DNA of 64,000 bases from assembly GCF_001457475.1 (NCBI RefSeq), contig NZ_LN831029.1:4464001-4528000 (forward strand), written 5' to 3'. This document shows positions 8,124 through 16,374 of this stretch, piece by piece. Position numbers and translations under genes: made by a program. The stretch comes from Achromobacter xylosoxidans (GTDB lineage: Bacteria; Pseudomonadota; Gammaproteobacteria; Burkholderiales; Burkholderiaceae_B). How positions within the stretch are numbered: the first letter of the stretch is position 1; each line of letters begins with the position of its first letter. The notes beneath the pieces are model-generated. The model was not told where the DNA came from, searched no databases, and saw only the letters and a list, made by a program, of their open reading frames with translations.

Positions 8124-9170
8124 ATGGATAGACAACAACTTCTGCTGGCCAGCCTGTTGAGAATTCTTCCTTATATCGAAGACGAAGAATCCGAAGACGG
8201 TGGCATATCGATGTCGGAAATTCGCGAACGACTTGCCAGCATGCATCAGCCGGTCCCGGATTCACGCCAGATCCGCCGGACCTTGCTCAAGCTCGACAGC
8301 GTGGGTTTCCGCGGCGCAACCCGGGCAACCCGTTGGTATCGCACGATTCGACGCAGCGAATTCAATATCCAGAACATGAATGTCAACATGGCGATGGCCA
8401 TGTGTGCGCTAAAGCAAGTGGCAGACCGCCATCTGCCAACGGTCGTACTGGAGGATCTGGCCGACACCTTCGCGGATGCCACGCGCTTTCTTGCCGCCCA
8501 CCAAGGACATCCGGGCGCTGGCCGTGCGCACAGCTGGGCGCGCAAGACCTTGCGCATCGACGGCACACATCCGGTCGTGCTCCCCCGTTTCAGCGCGGAC
8601 GTGTACCGCCCCGTCACGGAAGCCCTGTATTACGGACGAAAGCTGTCGTTTCGCAACACCCAATTCGGCGAGAAAGCGCCCGCCGAACGGATCTACGTCA
8701 TGACGCCGCTGGCCATGGTCGACCGGGCCGGCGTCTTGTATATGGTGGCCTGGGGAACGCAACGTCCCGGGCGGCGATTTCTCTTCCGGATGGACCGCTT
8801 ATCCCACGTACAAGTACTTGACGAGGCCGCTGATGAGGATCCTTCTTTCGACCTGGAGGACTACGTACGGCGGGAGGACGCCCTCAATTTTCACAGCAGT
8901 GAGAACATTGAAATCGTACTCAAGGTTGATGAGCCCCTGATGGAGGATGGCCGCCCCCGCCGTCATCCGCTGCGCGAATTCTGGCTGGCGCAGGATCAGC
9001 GCATGCAGGAATGCGACGGCGGATTTGTATTGCGGGCGACAGTGAAGCCTTCGACCATGTTATGGCAACTGCTGCATGGTTACGGCTGCTCCATCGAGGT
9101 CCTGCAACCCGAGTCGGTCCGGACCAGCTTTGCCGACAACGCCCGACGACTGGTCGAACGCTATACCTGA
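8124..9170 (+). CDS. WYL-domain transcriptional regulator (348 aa)
   Basis: Full-length WYL-type regulator. A winged helix-turn-helix lies in residues 1-75 (SEIRERLASM, then SRQIRRTLLKLDSVGF), with a linker helix at 85-130. The WYL domain spans about 150-240 (ALYYGRKLSFRN, then YVMTPLAMVDRAGVLYMVAW and FLFRMDRLSHVQ), followed by a C-terminal WCX-like extension from about 265 to the end. Proteins of this layout (PafB/YafY/BrxR) bind DNA as dimers and often control defence or DNA-damage genes. It is transcribed away from the dynamin/HerA operon and converges with the sirtuin gene, whose stop is only 15 bp beyond. ATG 8124 is the first start in the frame. No clear Shine-Dalgarno sequence is visible. 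Confidence 0.85.
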   Translation: MDRQQLLLASLLRILPYIEDEESEDGGISMSEIRERLASMHQPVPDSRQIRRTLLKLDSVGFRGATRATRWYRTIRRSEFNIQNMNVNMAMAMCALKQVADRHLPTVVLEDLADTFADATRFLAAHQGHPGAGRAHSWARKTLRIDGTHPVVLPRFSADVYRPVTEALYYGRKLSFRNTQFGEKAPAERIYVMTPLAMVDRAGVLYMVAWGTQRPGRRFLFRMDRLSHVQVLDEAADEDPSFDLEDYVRREDALNFHSSENIEIVLKVDEPLMEDGRPRRHPLREFWLAQDQRMQECDGGFVLRATVKPSTMLWQLLHGYGCSIEVLQPESVRTSFADNARRLVERYT

Positions 9171-9185
9171 CCCGCGGAAACACAG

Positions 9186-9974
9186 TCAGGTGCCGGGCCA
9201 CCCGTATGTAAGAAGCAAGGGCAGGAGAATTTCGGCCTTGCCGCGCAAATTATGCGAGGCCAATCGATCCATTGGGGTCGGATTTGGATTGATCTGCACC
9301 AGTTTCGCACCCGCCGCCAGCGCCGCATAACAGAGCTCGGCCGCGGCTGGGGATTGGCAGGACGTACCGACGGTCAGCACAAGATGCGCGGACGTGGCCA
9401 CGATGTAGCAAGTCCTCCACAATGCTGCCTGCGGCCTTTCTCCATGCCAGAGACGGCCGGGACGCACAAATGCCCCGCAGAGCCGGCATGCAGGAGGCGC
9501 CGAATGGGCGGGTCTGGGCGATCGATTGGCAGAGTTGTTGCCGTAGGGTTGAGAAACGTGAGGAACCCCACAGGCAGGACACCAGGCATCATCCAATCGG
9601 CCATGTAGATAGATCGTACGCCGTGTTCCCGCGCGCTCGTGCAAATTGTCGCCGTTCTGGGTAATGACCGTCATCAACGGGACGACTTTCGCCAATTCCG
9701 CTATCGCCCGATGCGCCGCATTTGGCATCGCCCTACTGGCACGCACCCGACGGTCCGAATTCCACGCCCATACCGATGCGGGATCACGCCTGAATCCTTC
9801 GGCCGTGGCCAGATCTTGCGGGTCATGCCGGCTCCAAAGGCCAGCAAGGCCGTCGCGGCTGGCAGGCAGGCCGCTGGCGACCCCCAATCCCGAACCCGTG
9901 ATGACAACGACCTCTCGGGGTGCACGCAGCATATTCAGCAATTCACACGACAGACGAAGCTTGCGATGTTTCAT
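9186..9974 (-). CDS. Divergent sirtuin (SIR2-family NAD-dependent deacylase or NADase)
   Basis: 262 residues with a complete but altered Sir2 fold. The NAD-binding GAGISAESG motif appears as GSGLGVASG near residue 27, the TQNIDGLH motif as TQNGDNLHERAG, and the catalytic His is present in LHG. Four zinc-ribbon cysteines are present (CPAC and CRLC). VRPGRLWHGE replaces the usual VRPxVVxFGE, and VGTSxxxxPA is present. It therefore resembles CobB-type sirtuins rather than the ThsA/DSR NADase class, although key residues deviate. The start ATG at 9974 overlaps the stop of the AAA ATPase gene (ATGA), so the two proteins are made together. In defence systems Sir2 domains usually deplete NAD. Deacylation is equally possible here. 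Confidence 0.82.
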   Translation of the reverse strand: MKHRKLRLSCELLNMLRAPREVVVITGSGLGVASGLPASRDGLAGLWSRHDPQDLATAEGFRRDPASVWAWNSDRRVRASRAMPNAAHRAIAELAKVVPLMTVITQNGDNLHERAGTRRTIYLHGRLDDAWCPACGVPHVSQPYGNNSANRSPRPAHSAPPACRLCGAFVRPGRLWHGERPQAALWRTCYIVATSAHLVLTVGTSCQSPAAAELCYAALAAGAKLVQINPNPTPMDRLASHNLRGKAEILLPLLLTYGWPGT

Positions 9975-10783
9975 GCCATGCCCCGCGCCTGCGAGCGCAA
10001 AGCCCCAAGTCGCTCCCAAGGCCGCAGTTTCAGGCTGAACTCCGCATACAAGCGGACGTAAAGTTCGCGCAGGTCTTTCACAGGTCGAAACCTCGCCTGC
10101 CGCACAACGCTAGCGAAATCCGCGGGTGCAAGCAGATAAAGCCGGGCAAGCTCGCGCGGCGCCACCGTCAGCAGATCTTCAATGTTCAAGCTGGCGGCGG
10201 CTTCCATGAACAGCGTCCAGGCATCCTCCTCCCTCAGATAATCGACGCGGATATTCATCTCGAACTGCCGCAACGAGCCCGGATCCGGCACTTCGCAAAG
10301 GCTGCTCGATGCAATGGCGACACCTTGATATTTGCCCAGCGCGGACTCGACCTCGTGCGCAAGCGCCACTTCCCATATCTCTCTGCCAGGACGCCCCCGG
10401 TGCAGCAGAAAATCCGCGTCCTCCAATAGCAGGACGGCGCCTTGATGGCACGCTTGGGACGTCATGGCAGCGATCCGTTGGGCGCCAGCGGTCGGCAGGA
10501 GATCCGCTGTGCGCACGATCAACAAAGGCCGTCCGAGCTGAGCCGCCAACCAGCGCGCCAACGTTGTCTTTCCCGTACCCGATGGGCCATGCAAGGCGAT
10601 CCGCTTGCAGTTCAACCGGACCAGGGCATGACTGATTTCCGAAGAAGGAATACTGGTATTGAGCTGGTCGATCTGATGCGGTTCCAGCACCGCGTCCTGG
10701 CATACCGCTTCCGGCGGCAAGAATTCTGGCGAGTTCACAAATTGCTCCGAGGATTTCAACAGGAGCGCATTCTGTGACGTCAT
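9971..10783 (-). CDS. AAA+ ATPase coupled to the sirtuin gene
   Basis: 270 residues from ATG 10783. Walker A is GPSGTGKTT near residue 78. Walker B is VLLLEDAD near 128. An arginine-rich sensor region follows (GSLRQFEMNIRVDYL), and then a helical lid, the order of CbxX/CDC48-type AAA ATPases. About 65 unrecognised residues precede the ATPase core. The frame is open further upstream to ATG 10882, but that part is antisense to the GC-rich resident fragment, so the start is placed at the island edge. No good Shine-Dalgarno sequence precedes it, and the gene may have lost its native 5' end or promoter. It is translationally coupled to the sirtuin and probably forms a functional pair with it. Confidence 0.8.
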   Translation of the reverse strand: MTSQNALLLKSSEQFVNSPEFLPPEAVCQDAVLEPHQIDQLNTSIPSSEISHALVRLNCKRIALHGPSGTGKTTLARWLAAQLGRPLLIVRTADLLPTAGAQRIAAMTSQACHQGAVLLLEDADFLLHRGRPGREIWEVALAHEVESALGKYQGVAIASSSLCEVPDPGSLRQFEMNIRVDYLREEDAWTLFMEAAASLNIEDLLTVAPRELARLYLLAPADFASVVRQARFRPVKDLRELYVRLYAEFSLKLRPWERLGALRSQARGMA

Positions 10784-10799
10784 TCGGACAAAACATGGC

Positions 10800-10925
10800 T
10801 CAATCCGCCTGTCCGATCCCGACACCAAGCTGGTGCTGACGGGGTTCGTGACGACGCTGACCGATGCCGTCAACCAGGGCAAGTCGGCGAGCGAGACCGG
10901 CGAGGCGCTGCTGGACGGCCTCTGA
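10800..10925 (+). pseudogene. 3' remnant of a GC-rich resident gene at the island edge
   Basis: The frame from about 10800 reads SIRLSDPDTKLVLTGFV and continues to ALLDGL before TGA at 10923-10925. Third codon positions are almost all G or C, as in core genes of this genome and unlike the island DNA to the left. No start codon with a ribosome binding site exists in the frame, and the left end coincides with the composition change. It is best read as the last 41 codons of a gene cut by the island insertion. I do not recognise the family. Confidence 0.5.
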
Positions 10926-10966
10926 ACGCCGGCCTGCGGGGGAAAACGCCACTCGCGGGTGCCAGG

Positions 10967-11869
10967 TCACAGCTCGTTGAGGGACTTTTCCCGCAGTTTT
11001 TCCACCAGGAACTCCACCAGCGACCGTACCTTGCCGGCCATCAGCCGCTGGTGCGTCATCAAGGCGAACACCGGACGGGGCGGGGTTTCCGAAGCCACCA
11101 TCAAGGGTCGCAGGCGGCCCGCCGCAACGTGGTCGGCGATGGCCCAGGCGGGCGCATAGACGATGCCGGCGCCTGCGGCGGCGGCCGTGACGACGCCATC
11201 TACCGTGTTCGAGCGCATGCGGGTCGCCACCCGCACGATGGTGGGCTTGCCCTTGTCCATCAGCGTCCACGCATCCTCCGTCGCCAGGTGGCTGTACACC
11301 AGGCCATCGTGTTGCGCCAGGTCCTGCAGGCTGTGAGGGATGCCGCGCCGCGCCAGGTAATCGGGCGAGGCGCTCAGCACCCAGCGGATGGACCCCAGGC
11401 GCCGGGCGACGAGACTGGAGCTGGGCTGTTCGCCGACCAGCACGGCCAGGTCGATGCCCTCTTCCAGCAGGTTGACGGGGCGGTCCAGCAAATGCAGGTC
11501 GAGCGCGACCTTGGGGTGCTGCATCAGGAACTTCGCCAGCAAGGGCTGCAGGTGCACCCGCCCATACAGCGTCGGCGCCGTCACGCGCAGCCGGCCCGAG
11601 GGCTCGGTGGCGTCGATCCGCATGCTGCTTTCCAGTTCGTCCATCTCGGCCAGCAGGCGCTTGGCCTCGGCGTAATAGCGCTGCCCCGCCTCGGTCAGGC
11701 GCAGGGCGCGGGTCGAGCGCACCAGCAAGCGGGTGCCCACGCGCTCCTCCAGCGCGCTGATGCGCCGGCTGACGGACGCCAATGAAATCCCGCTGACGCG
11801 CGAAGCGCCGCTGAGACTGCCCTGGTCCACGGCCGCCACCAGCAGCGCCATGCCTTCCGATCGGTTCAC
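10967..11869 (-). CDS. LysR-family transcriptional regulator
   Basis: 300 residues with the LysR layout: N-terminal winged HTH (residues 1-60, SGASRVSGISLASVSRRISALEE split over the HTH), linker helix, and a two-lobed effector domain (from about 90). This is the CrgA/YhjC-like branch that often controls a neighbouring exporter. It is divergently transcribed from the MFS gene starting at 12053. The 183-bp space between them (11870-12052) should hold the regulated promoters. The effector is not predictable from sequence. Confidence 0.92.
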   Translation of the reverse strand: MNRSEGMALLVAAVDQGSLSGASRVSGISLASVSRRISALEERVGTRLLVRSTRALRLTEAGQRYYAEAKRLLAEMDELESSMRIDATEPSGRLRVTAPTLYGRVHLQPLLAKFLMQHPKVALDLHLLDRPVNLLEEGIDLAVLVGEQPSSSLVARRLGSIRWVLSASPDYLARRGIPHSLQDLAQHDGLVYSHLATEDAWTLMDKGKPTIVRVATRMRSNTVDGVVTAAAAGAGIVYAPAWAIADHVAAGRLRPLMVASETPPRPVFALMTHQRLMAGKVRSLVEFLVEKLREKSLNEL

Positions 11870-12052
11870 TCTGCCCTCGCTTTCGACGCGCTCCGCGGCG
11901 ATCCTAAACGATTCCAGTATTTCATATCTGCAAGGCTGCTTTCCGGATTTTGCTATTCACCGCAAGAAGCGCGGCTTTCATACTGGGACCGTCTGTTCCA
12001 CCTGCCACCGTCTTTTCCGCCTCCCGTTTTCTGTCTCCCCCTTCAGTCCGCG

Positions 12053-13441
12053 ATGCCAGCTTCCCCCGCTTCCTCCCCCGCCCCCCTGACTCCCGCCGCG
12101 CGCCGCTACGCGATGCTGGCCGTGTCCCTGTCGATCTCGATGGCGACGCTCGATACCTCCATGACCAACACGGCGTTGCCGTCGATGGCGTCGCAGTTGG
12201 GCGTCGGCGCGGCCGACGTGATCGGCGTGGTCACCGTCTATCAGCTGGTCATGGTGGCGACGATGCTGCCGCTTGCCGCGCTGGCGGGCAAGATCGGGCA
12301 CCGGCGGGTGTTCCTGCCGGCGCTGTGGCTGTTCCTGGCCGCCTCGGTCTGGTGCGGCGCGGCGCAGTCGCTGTGGTCGCTGGAAGCGGCGCGGGCGGCG
12401 CAGGGCCTGGCTGCCGCGGCGCTGATGGGCTGCAACATGGCGCTGGTGAGCGCCATCTATCGCAAGGAGGAACTGGGCCGCGGCATGGGCCTGAACGCGA
12501 TGATCGCGGCGGCGTCGCTGGCCGGCGGGCCGGTGCTGGCGTCGGCGATGCTGACGGTGCTGAGCTGGCACTGGCTGTTCTATGTGAACGTGCCCTTCTG
12601 CCTGGTGGCGTTGATGCTGGCCGGCCGGCACCTGCCACGCTTGCCCGGCGATGGCAAGGCGCTCGACGCCGGCGCGGCCGTGCTGTGCGCGCTGGCGTTC
12701 GGGCTGGCCGTGCAGGGCCTGGAACGCGCGGCGCAACCGGACTGGGGCACGGCCCTGATCTGGGCATGTTGCGCGCTGAGCTGGGCGCTGCTGCTGCGCC
12801 GCGAACGCCTGAGCGCGCACGCGATCGTGCCGCTGGACCTGCTGCGCCTGGCGCCCTTCTCGATGGCCGTGCTGGTGTGCGTGCTGGCCTTCGCGGCGCA
12901 GGGCGCCGCCATGGTGGCGCTGCCGTTCCTGCTGAACCAGACGCTCGGCCGCGGCATCGCCGAAGTCGGGATGCTGATCGCGCCCTGGCCGGTGATGGGG
13001 GCCTGCCTGGCGCCGTTCTCGGGCAGGTGGTCGGACCGCATGTCCGCCAGCCTGCTGGGCGCGGTCGGCCTGGCGCTGCTGGCCGCCGGCCTGCTGACCG
13101 TGAGCGGGCTGCCGGCCGGCGCGCCGATGTGGGCGGTGATGCTGCCCATGGCGTTGTGCGGCACGGGGTTCGGGCTGTTCCTGTCGCCCAACCAGCGCTT
13201 CATCATGTTCAGCGTGCCGGCGCACCGCGCCAGCGTGGCCAGCGGCCTGTCCGGCCTGGCGCGGCTGCTGGGCCAGACCATGGGCGCGGCGTTCGTGGCG
13301 GCATGCTTTGCCTTCAATGCCCGCGGCGGCGCCACCTGGGCCTTGTGGGTGGCGGTGGCGTTCGCGCTGGCCGGTTGCCTGAGCAGCGCCCTGCTCGAAC
13401 GCCTGGCGCGGCGGACCCGCCAGGCCCTGGCGGCCTCGTAG
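12053..13441 (+). CDS. MFS drug efflux transporter, DHA2 (EmrB/QacA-like) family
   Basis: 462 residues with about 14 hydrophobic segments, as in DHA2 drug/H+ antiporters. Segment 1 contains LDTSMTNTALPSM, the family's motif D1 (normally LDxTIVNVALP). The loop between segments 2 and 3 has GKIGHRRVFLPAL, equivalent to motif A. Segment 5 has a motif C-like region (AAASLAGGPVLAS). Its likely role is export of a toxic organic compound across the inner membrane. It is divergent from a LysR regulator that probably controls it, and ends at a hairpin shared with the convergent GlxA-type gene. Confidence 0.9.
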   Translation: MPASPASSPAPLTPAARRYAMLAVSLSISMATLDTSMTNTALPSMASQLGVGAADVIGVVTVYQLVMVATMLPLAALAGKIGHRRVFLPALWLFLAASVWCGAAQSLWSLEAARAAQGLAAAALMGCNMALVSAIYRKEELGRGMGLNAMIAAASLAGGPVLASAMLTVLSWHWLFYVNVPFCLVALMLAGRHLPRLPGDGKALDAGAAVLCALAFGLAVQGLERAAQPDWGTALIWACCALSWALLLRRERLSAHAIVPLDLLRLAPFSMAVLVCVLAFAAQGAAMVALPFLLNQTLGRGIAEVGMLIAPWPVMGACLAPFSGRWSDRMSASLLGAVGLALLAAGLLTVSGLPAGAPMWAVMLPMALCGTGFGLFLSPNQRFIMFSVPAHRASVASGLSGLARLLGQTMGAAFVAACFAFNARGGATWALWVAVAFALAGCLSSALLERLARRTRQALAAS

Positions 13442-13461
13442 CGGCCAGGCCCAGGCCGGGC

Positions 13462-13488
13462 GCCGCGCGTTCCGGCGAACCGCGCGGC
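13462..13488. terminator. GC-rich hairpin between convergent genes
   Basis: GCCGCGCG at 13462-13469 pairs with CGCGCGGC at 13481-13488 across an 11-nt spacer that can itself pair (TTC with GAA). It lies between the stop of the MFS gene and the stop of the GlxA-type regulator, so it could serve both strands. There is no T-tract, so the call rests on position and stem. Confidence 0.45.
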
Positions 13489-13516
13489 CTCCGGCTTGCG
13501 GCAACGCCGCCCGCCG

Positions 13517-14479
13517 TCATTGATAGCGTTCGCGGTAGCCCACCGGCGACATGCCGCAGTACTTGTTGAAGATGTCGCGAAAGGCCTTGGTGTCGTTGTA
13601 GCCGACCTCGTACATCACTTCGGCCACGCTTTTGCGCGAGCTTTCCAGGCGTTTCTTGGCGGCCTCGACCCGCACCCGCTGCACGTATTCGACGATGCTG
13701 TTGCCGGTGGCCTGGCGAAAGCGCCGCTCCAGCGTGCGGCGGCCCATGGCGTGGCGGTCGGCCAGGTCCTCGACGGTGATCTTCTCGGTGTAGCGGCTTT
13801 CGATGAAATCCTGCACCGCCCGCACCACCTGGTCGGCGTGCGACTTCTGGCCCATGAACACCGAGAACGGCAGCTGGCTCTGGCGGCTCCAGTCCAGCTG
13901 GAAGTACTTGGCGCACCAGATGGCGGTGTCGCGGTCGGTGTATTTCTCGATCAGGTGCAGCACCAGGTGCGCCGCCGAGAAGGCGCCGCCGCTGGTGTAG
14001 ATGCCGTTGCCGGACTGGACCACGCGGTCGCAGCTCCAGTCGACCGACGGAAACAGGTTGGCGTACAGATTGCGCGCGGCCCAATGCACCACCGCCTGCT
14101 GGCCGTCCAGCAGGCCCCCGGCGGCCAGCAAGGCCGCGCCCAGGCACAGGCTGGCCACTTCGCCGCCGCCGCGGTAGTGGCGGGACAGCCACTCGATGAG
14201 ATCGCGGTTCGACAGCACCGCGTCGGACACCGCGCCCAGCAATGGCGGCGCGATGCAGATGTCGATATCGCGGGCCTCGTCCAGCACCAGGTCGGCCTGC
14301 ACGGTGATGCGGCCGTCGTCCAGGCTGACCTGGCGCGTGGCGGCCAGCGTGCGCACCGTGAAGCGTGCCGGCCGCCCCTGCGCGGCCAGGTATTCGTTGG
14401 CCACCAGAAAGCCGTGCCGGGCGGTTTCCAGCGAAGCGATATTGGCGCCGCTGGGCAGCAGGAACGCGATGTTTTTCAT
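13517..14479 (-). CDS. GlxA-family AraC regulator with DJ-1/PfpI-like domain
   Basis: 320 residues. Positions 1-190 form a DJ-1/PfpI-like amidotransferase fold; the nucleophile elbow reads ASLCLGAALLA, with Cys in the expected place. Positions 215-318 are an AraC-type double HTH ending in YNDTKAFRDIFNKYCGMSPVGYRERY. GlxA proteins act as transcription factors for catabolism of amines and related compounds. ATG 14479 (MKNIAFLLP) is preferred over ATG 14491, because the fold begins at this methionine and GGCGG precedes it. It is divergent from the DUF1428 gene and may regulate it. Confidence 0.9.
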   Translation of the reverse strand: MKNIAFLLPSGANIASLETARHGFLVANEYLAAQGRPARFTVRTLAATRQVSLDDGRITVQADLVLDEARDIDICIAPPLLGAVSDAVLSNRDLIEWLSRHYRGGGEVASLCLGAALLAAGGLLDGQQAVVHWAARNLYANLFPSVDWSCDRVVQSGNGIYTSGGAFSAAHLVLHLIEKYTDRDTAIWCAKYFQLDWSRQSQLPFSVFMGQKSHADQVVRAVQDFIESRYTEKITVEDLADRHAMGRRTLERRFRQATGNSIVEYVQRVRVEAAKKRLESSRKSVAEVMYEVGYNDTKAFRDIFNKYCGMSPVGYRERYQ

Positions 14480-14660
14480 GCCGCCAAGCATACGCCTGCG
14501 GCCTGTCGCAATCCACCCTCAAGAATGTCGCAAACGCCTATCTGAAAGCGCCGCCGATCCCGATACAGTGACATCTGCCGGCATCGCTGCCGACATGGCC
14601 CGCGCGGACTGGCGGGTTCCGCGCCGGGGCCCACAACAACACCAAATCAAGGAGCATCAG

Positions 14661-15032
14661 ATGGAACAGTACATAGACGGTTACCTGTTGAGCGTCCCCA
14701 AGGCCAACCTCGAGGCCTACCGCAAGATGGCCGATCTGGCCGGCTCGATCTGGCTGGAGAACGGCGCGCTGGAATATCGCGAATGCGTGGCGGACGACAT
14801 CGACGGCGAAGGCTTCGGCTCGTTCAGCGCCGCGGCCAGCGCGCGCGAAGGCGAGACGGTGGTGTTCTCGTGGATCGTGTTCACCAGCAAGGCCGAGCGC
14901 GACCGCATCAACGCCAAGGTCATGGCCGACCCGCGCCTGAACAGCGTGTCGTGCGAAGGCGTGTTCGACTTCAAACGCATGTGCTGGGGCGGATTCACCA
15001 CGCTGGTCGGCAAATCGGCCCGCGCCCAGTAA
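14661..15032 (+). CDS. DUF1428 family protein
   Basis: 123 residues, the full length of the DUF1428 family, a dimeric alpha+beta barrel fold of unknown function. Recognisable family features are the opening YIDGYLLSVPK, the central ECVADDI, FSWIVF with SKAERD, and the ending FDFKRMCWGGFTTLV. AAGGAG 6 nt before ATG 14661 fixes the start. It sits with the VOC gene downstream (124-bp gap), and both may answer to the divergent GlxA-type regulator. Confidence 0.88.
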   Translation: MEQYIDGYLLSVPKANLEAYRKMADLAGSIWLENGALEYRECVADDIDGEGFGSFSAAASAREGETVVFSWIVFTSKAERDRINAKVMADPRLNSVSCEGVFDFKRMCWGGFTTLVGKSARAQ

Positions 15033-15156
15033 AAAAACCGGACGGCGTGTCGATCCCGGCGGCCTCCGTTCGTCGTAGGACAAGGACGGGCAGGTTCGCG
15101 CAGGCGCGCCGCCCCTTCCACGAGCAACTTTCATCCAGGAATTTCGGAGACACATC

Positions 15157-15660
15157 ATGGCGACCCCCGCAAAGCAGGCGATTCCCGACGGCATGCACAC
15201 TCTGACCCCGCACATCGTGTGCGAAGGCGCCTCGGACGCGATCGCGTTCTATCGCAAGGCCTTCGACGCGCAGGAACTGGCGCGCCTGCCCGGTCCAGGC
15301 GGCAAGGTGATGCACGCGGCCATCCGCATCGGCGATTCGGTGGTGATGCTGATGGACGATTTTCCCGAGTGGGGCAGCCTGGGACCCAAGGCGCTCAAGG
15401 GCACGCCGGTGACCCTGCACCTGTACGTGGAAGACGTCGACGCGGCAATCAAGCAGGCGGTGGCGGCGGGCGCGCAGGTCACCATGCCGGCGGCCGACAT
15501 GTTCTGGGGCGACCGCTATGGCCAGGTGGTGGACCCGTTCGGCCACCGCTGGTCCATCGCCACCCACAAGGAAGACCTGACGCCCGAGGAGATCCAGGCG
15601 AACATGGCCAAGATGGGCCCGATGGAAGGCTGCGGCGATCCGGCCCGCAAGCCGGGTTGA
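15157..15660 (+). CDS. VOC (glyoxalase/PhnB-like) family protein
   Basis: 167 residues with two beta-alpha-beta-beta-beta VOC units. The sequence TLTPHIVCEGASDAIAFYRK starts unit 1, and VTLHLYVEDVDAAIKQAVAAG starts unit 2. GDRYGQVVDPFGHRW is the usual C-terminal metal-site strand, where E/H/Q residues typically bind a divalent metal. PhnB-like members have no single known reaction. GGAGACACATC precedes the ATG. The C-terminal tail ends in a glycine/proline stretch. Confidence 0.88.
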   Translation: MATPAKQAIPDGMHTLTPHIVCEGASDAIAFYRKAFDAQELARLPGPGGKVMHAAIRIGDSVVMLMDDFPEWGSLGPKALKGTPVTLHLYVEDVDAAIKQAVAAGAQVTMPAADMFWGDRYGQVVDPFGHRWSIATHKEDLTPEEIQANMAKMGPMEGCGDPARKPG

Positions 15661-15675
15661 ATGGCAATGCGCGGT

Positions 15676-15691
15676 CGGCGGCGCGCCGCCG
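15676..15691. terminator. 16-bp perfect palindrome between convergent genes
   Basis: CGGCGGCGCGCCGCCG at 15676-15691 is a perfect palindrome in the 47 bp between the VOC stop and the DUF1993 stop. It could act as a bidirectional terminator hairpin, though the loop would need to open the central pairs and no T-tract follows. Chance in GC-rich DNA is possible. Confidence 0.35.
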
Positions 15692-15707
15692 GCGCGCGCG
15701 CCCGGCG

Positions 15708-16220
15708 TCAGGCCGGGTATGGGCCCAGGTAGTCCAGCTTGCCGATCGGCACGCCGGCGTGGCGCAGAATGTCGTAGGCGGTGGTGATGTGAAAGTAGAA
15801 ATTCGGCAGCGCGAACGTCAGCAAGTAGGCGTCGCCCTGGAATTCGGGCTTGAACTCGCCGAAGCTGAGCGTGATCCTGCGGTCTTCGGCGCCGTCGAGC
15901 TTGTCGGCCGGCACCGAACGCAGGTAGGCAATCGTGTCGGCGACGCGCTGCCGCAGCTGCTCGAAGGTGGTTTCCTCGTCCGGAAAGCGCGGCGACTCGA
16001 CCTGCGACAGGCGCTGCACGGCGAACTTGGACGCGTCGCTGGCGCGTTGCACCTGGCCGGACAAGGGATACATGTCCGGCGCCAACCGGGCATTGACCAG
16101 CTCGGCGGGATCGATGCCATTGGCGGCCGCGTGCGCCGCGCCTTTTTCCAGCAATGTGGCCAGGACGCTCAGGCCGCGAATGAAGACAGGCACCGAGGCC
16201 TGGTAAATGGACAGGGACAT
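15708..16220 (-). CDS. DUF1993 family protein
   Basis: 170 residues matching DUF1993 (DinB-like helical bundle). It opens with SIYQASVPVFIRGLSVLATLL split by a short loop, has RLAPDMYPLSGQVQRASD in the middle, and ends near FYFHITTAYDILRHAGVPIGK with DYLG. The start at ATG 16220 matches the usual N-terminus of the family; longer open frames upstream are out of family. Function unknown. Convergent with the VOC gene and 154 bp from the esterase gene. Confidence 0.88.
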   Translation of the reverse strand: MSLSIYQASVPVFIRGLSVLATLLEKGAAHAAANGIDPAELVNARLAPDMYPLSGQVQRASDASKFAVQRLSQVESPRFPDEETTFEQLRQRVADTIAYLRSVPADKLDGAEDRRITLSFGEFKPEFQGDAYLLTFALPNFYFHITTAYDILRHAGVPIGKLDYLGPYPA

Positions 16221-16374
16221 GATGGGAAGTTCCGAATAGGCTTGCCTGGCCGGCGACCGGAACGGCGCCGGGGATCGCGGGCGTGCCGCGATGTTACCGC
16301 CGCGCCATGGCACGCGCGCGACGGGCGAGGCGACATGTCTGTTTCCGCTTCCTGAACAATGGCGCCAACAGGTC

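Larger units (their letters stand above)
1..10796. mobile_element. Putative genomic (defence-type) island, right boundary near 10796
   Basis: The block from the left edge to about 10796 has lower GC, AT-rich intergenic DNA and more even codon use than the 65-70% GC DNA to its right. It carries ATPases, two dynamin-like GTPases, two WYL-type regulators and a sirtuin, and no metabolic or housekeeping gene. At its right edge a GC-rich reading frame of the resident genome appears without its 5' part (10800-10925). This is how an insertion that truncated a gene would look. No integrase, transposase, tRNA or direct repeat is visible at this edge, and the left edge lies outside the window. The boundary is placed by the change in composition and is good to roughly 20 bases. 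Confidence 0.65.

Noticed and set aside
7858..8265. Minus-strand frame of 135 codons over the WYL divergent region
   Set aside because: It overlaps the 5' end of the WYL gene and the dyad, has no recognisable domain and reads as Arg/Pro-rich noise.
9186..9974. Housekeeping CobB deacetylase
   Set aside because: The altered NAD motifs, the AAA partner and the location inside the foreign block argue against a core gene, although deacetylase activity is not excluded.
1..10796. Integrase, transposase or terminal repeats for the island
   Set aside because: None is visible. The ATPases and GTPases carry no recombinase motifs, and the left end of the island is outside the window.
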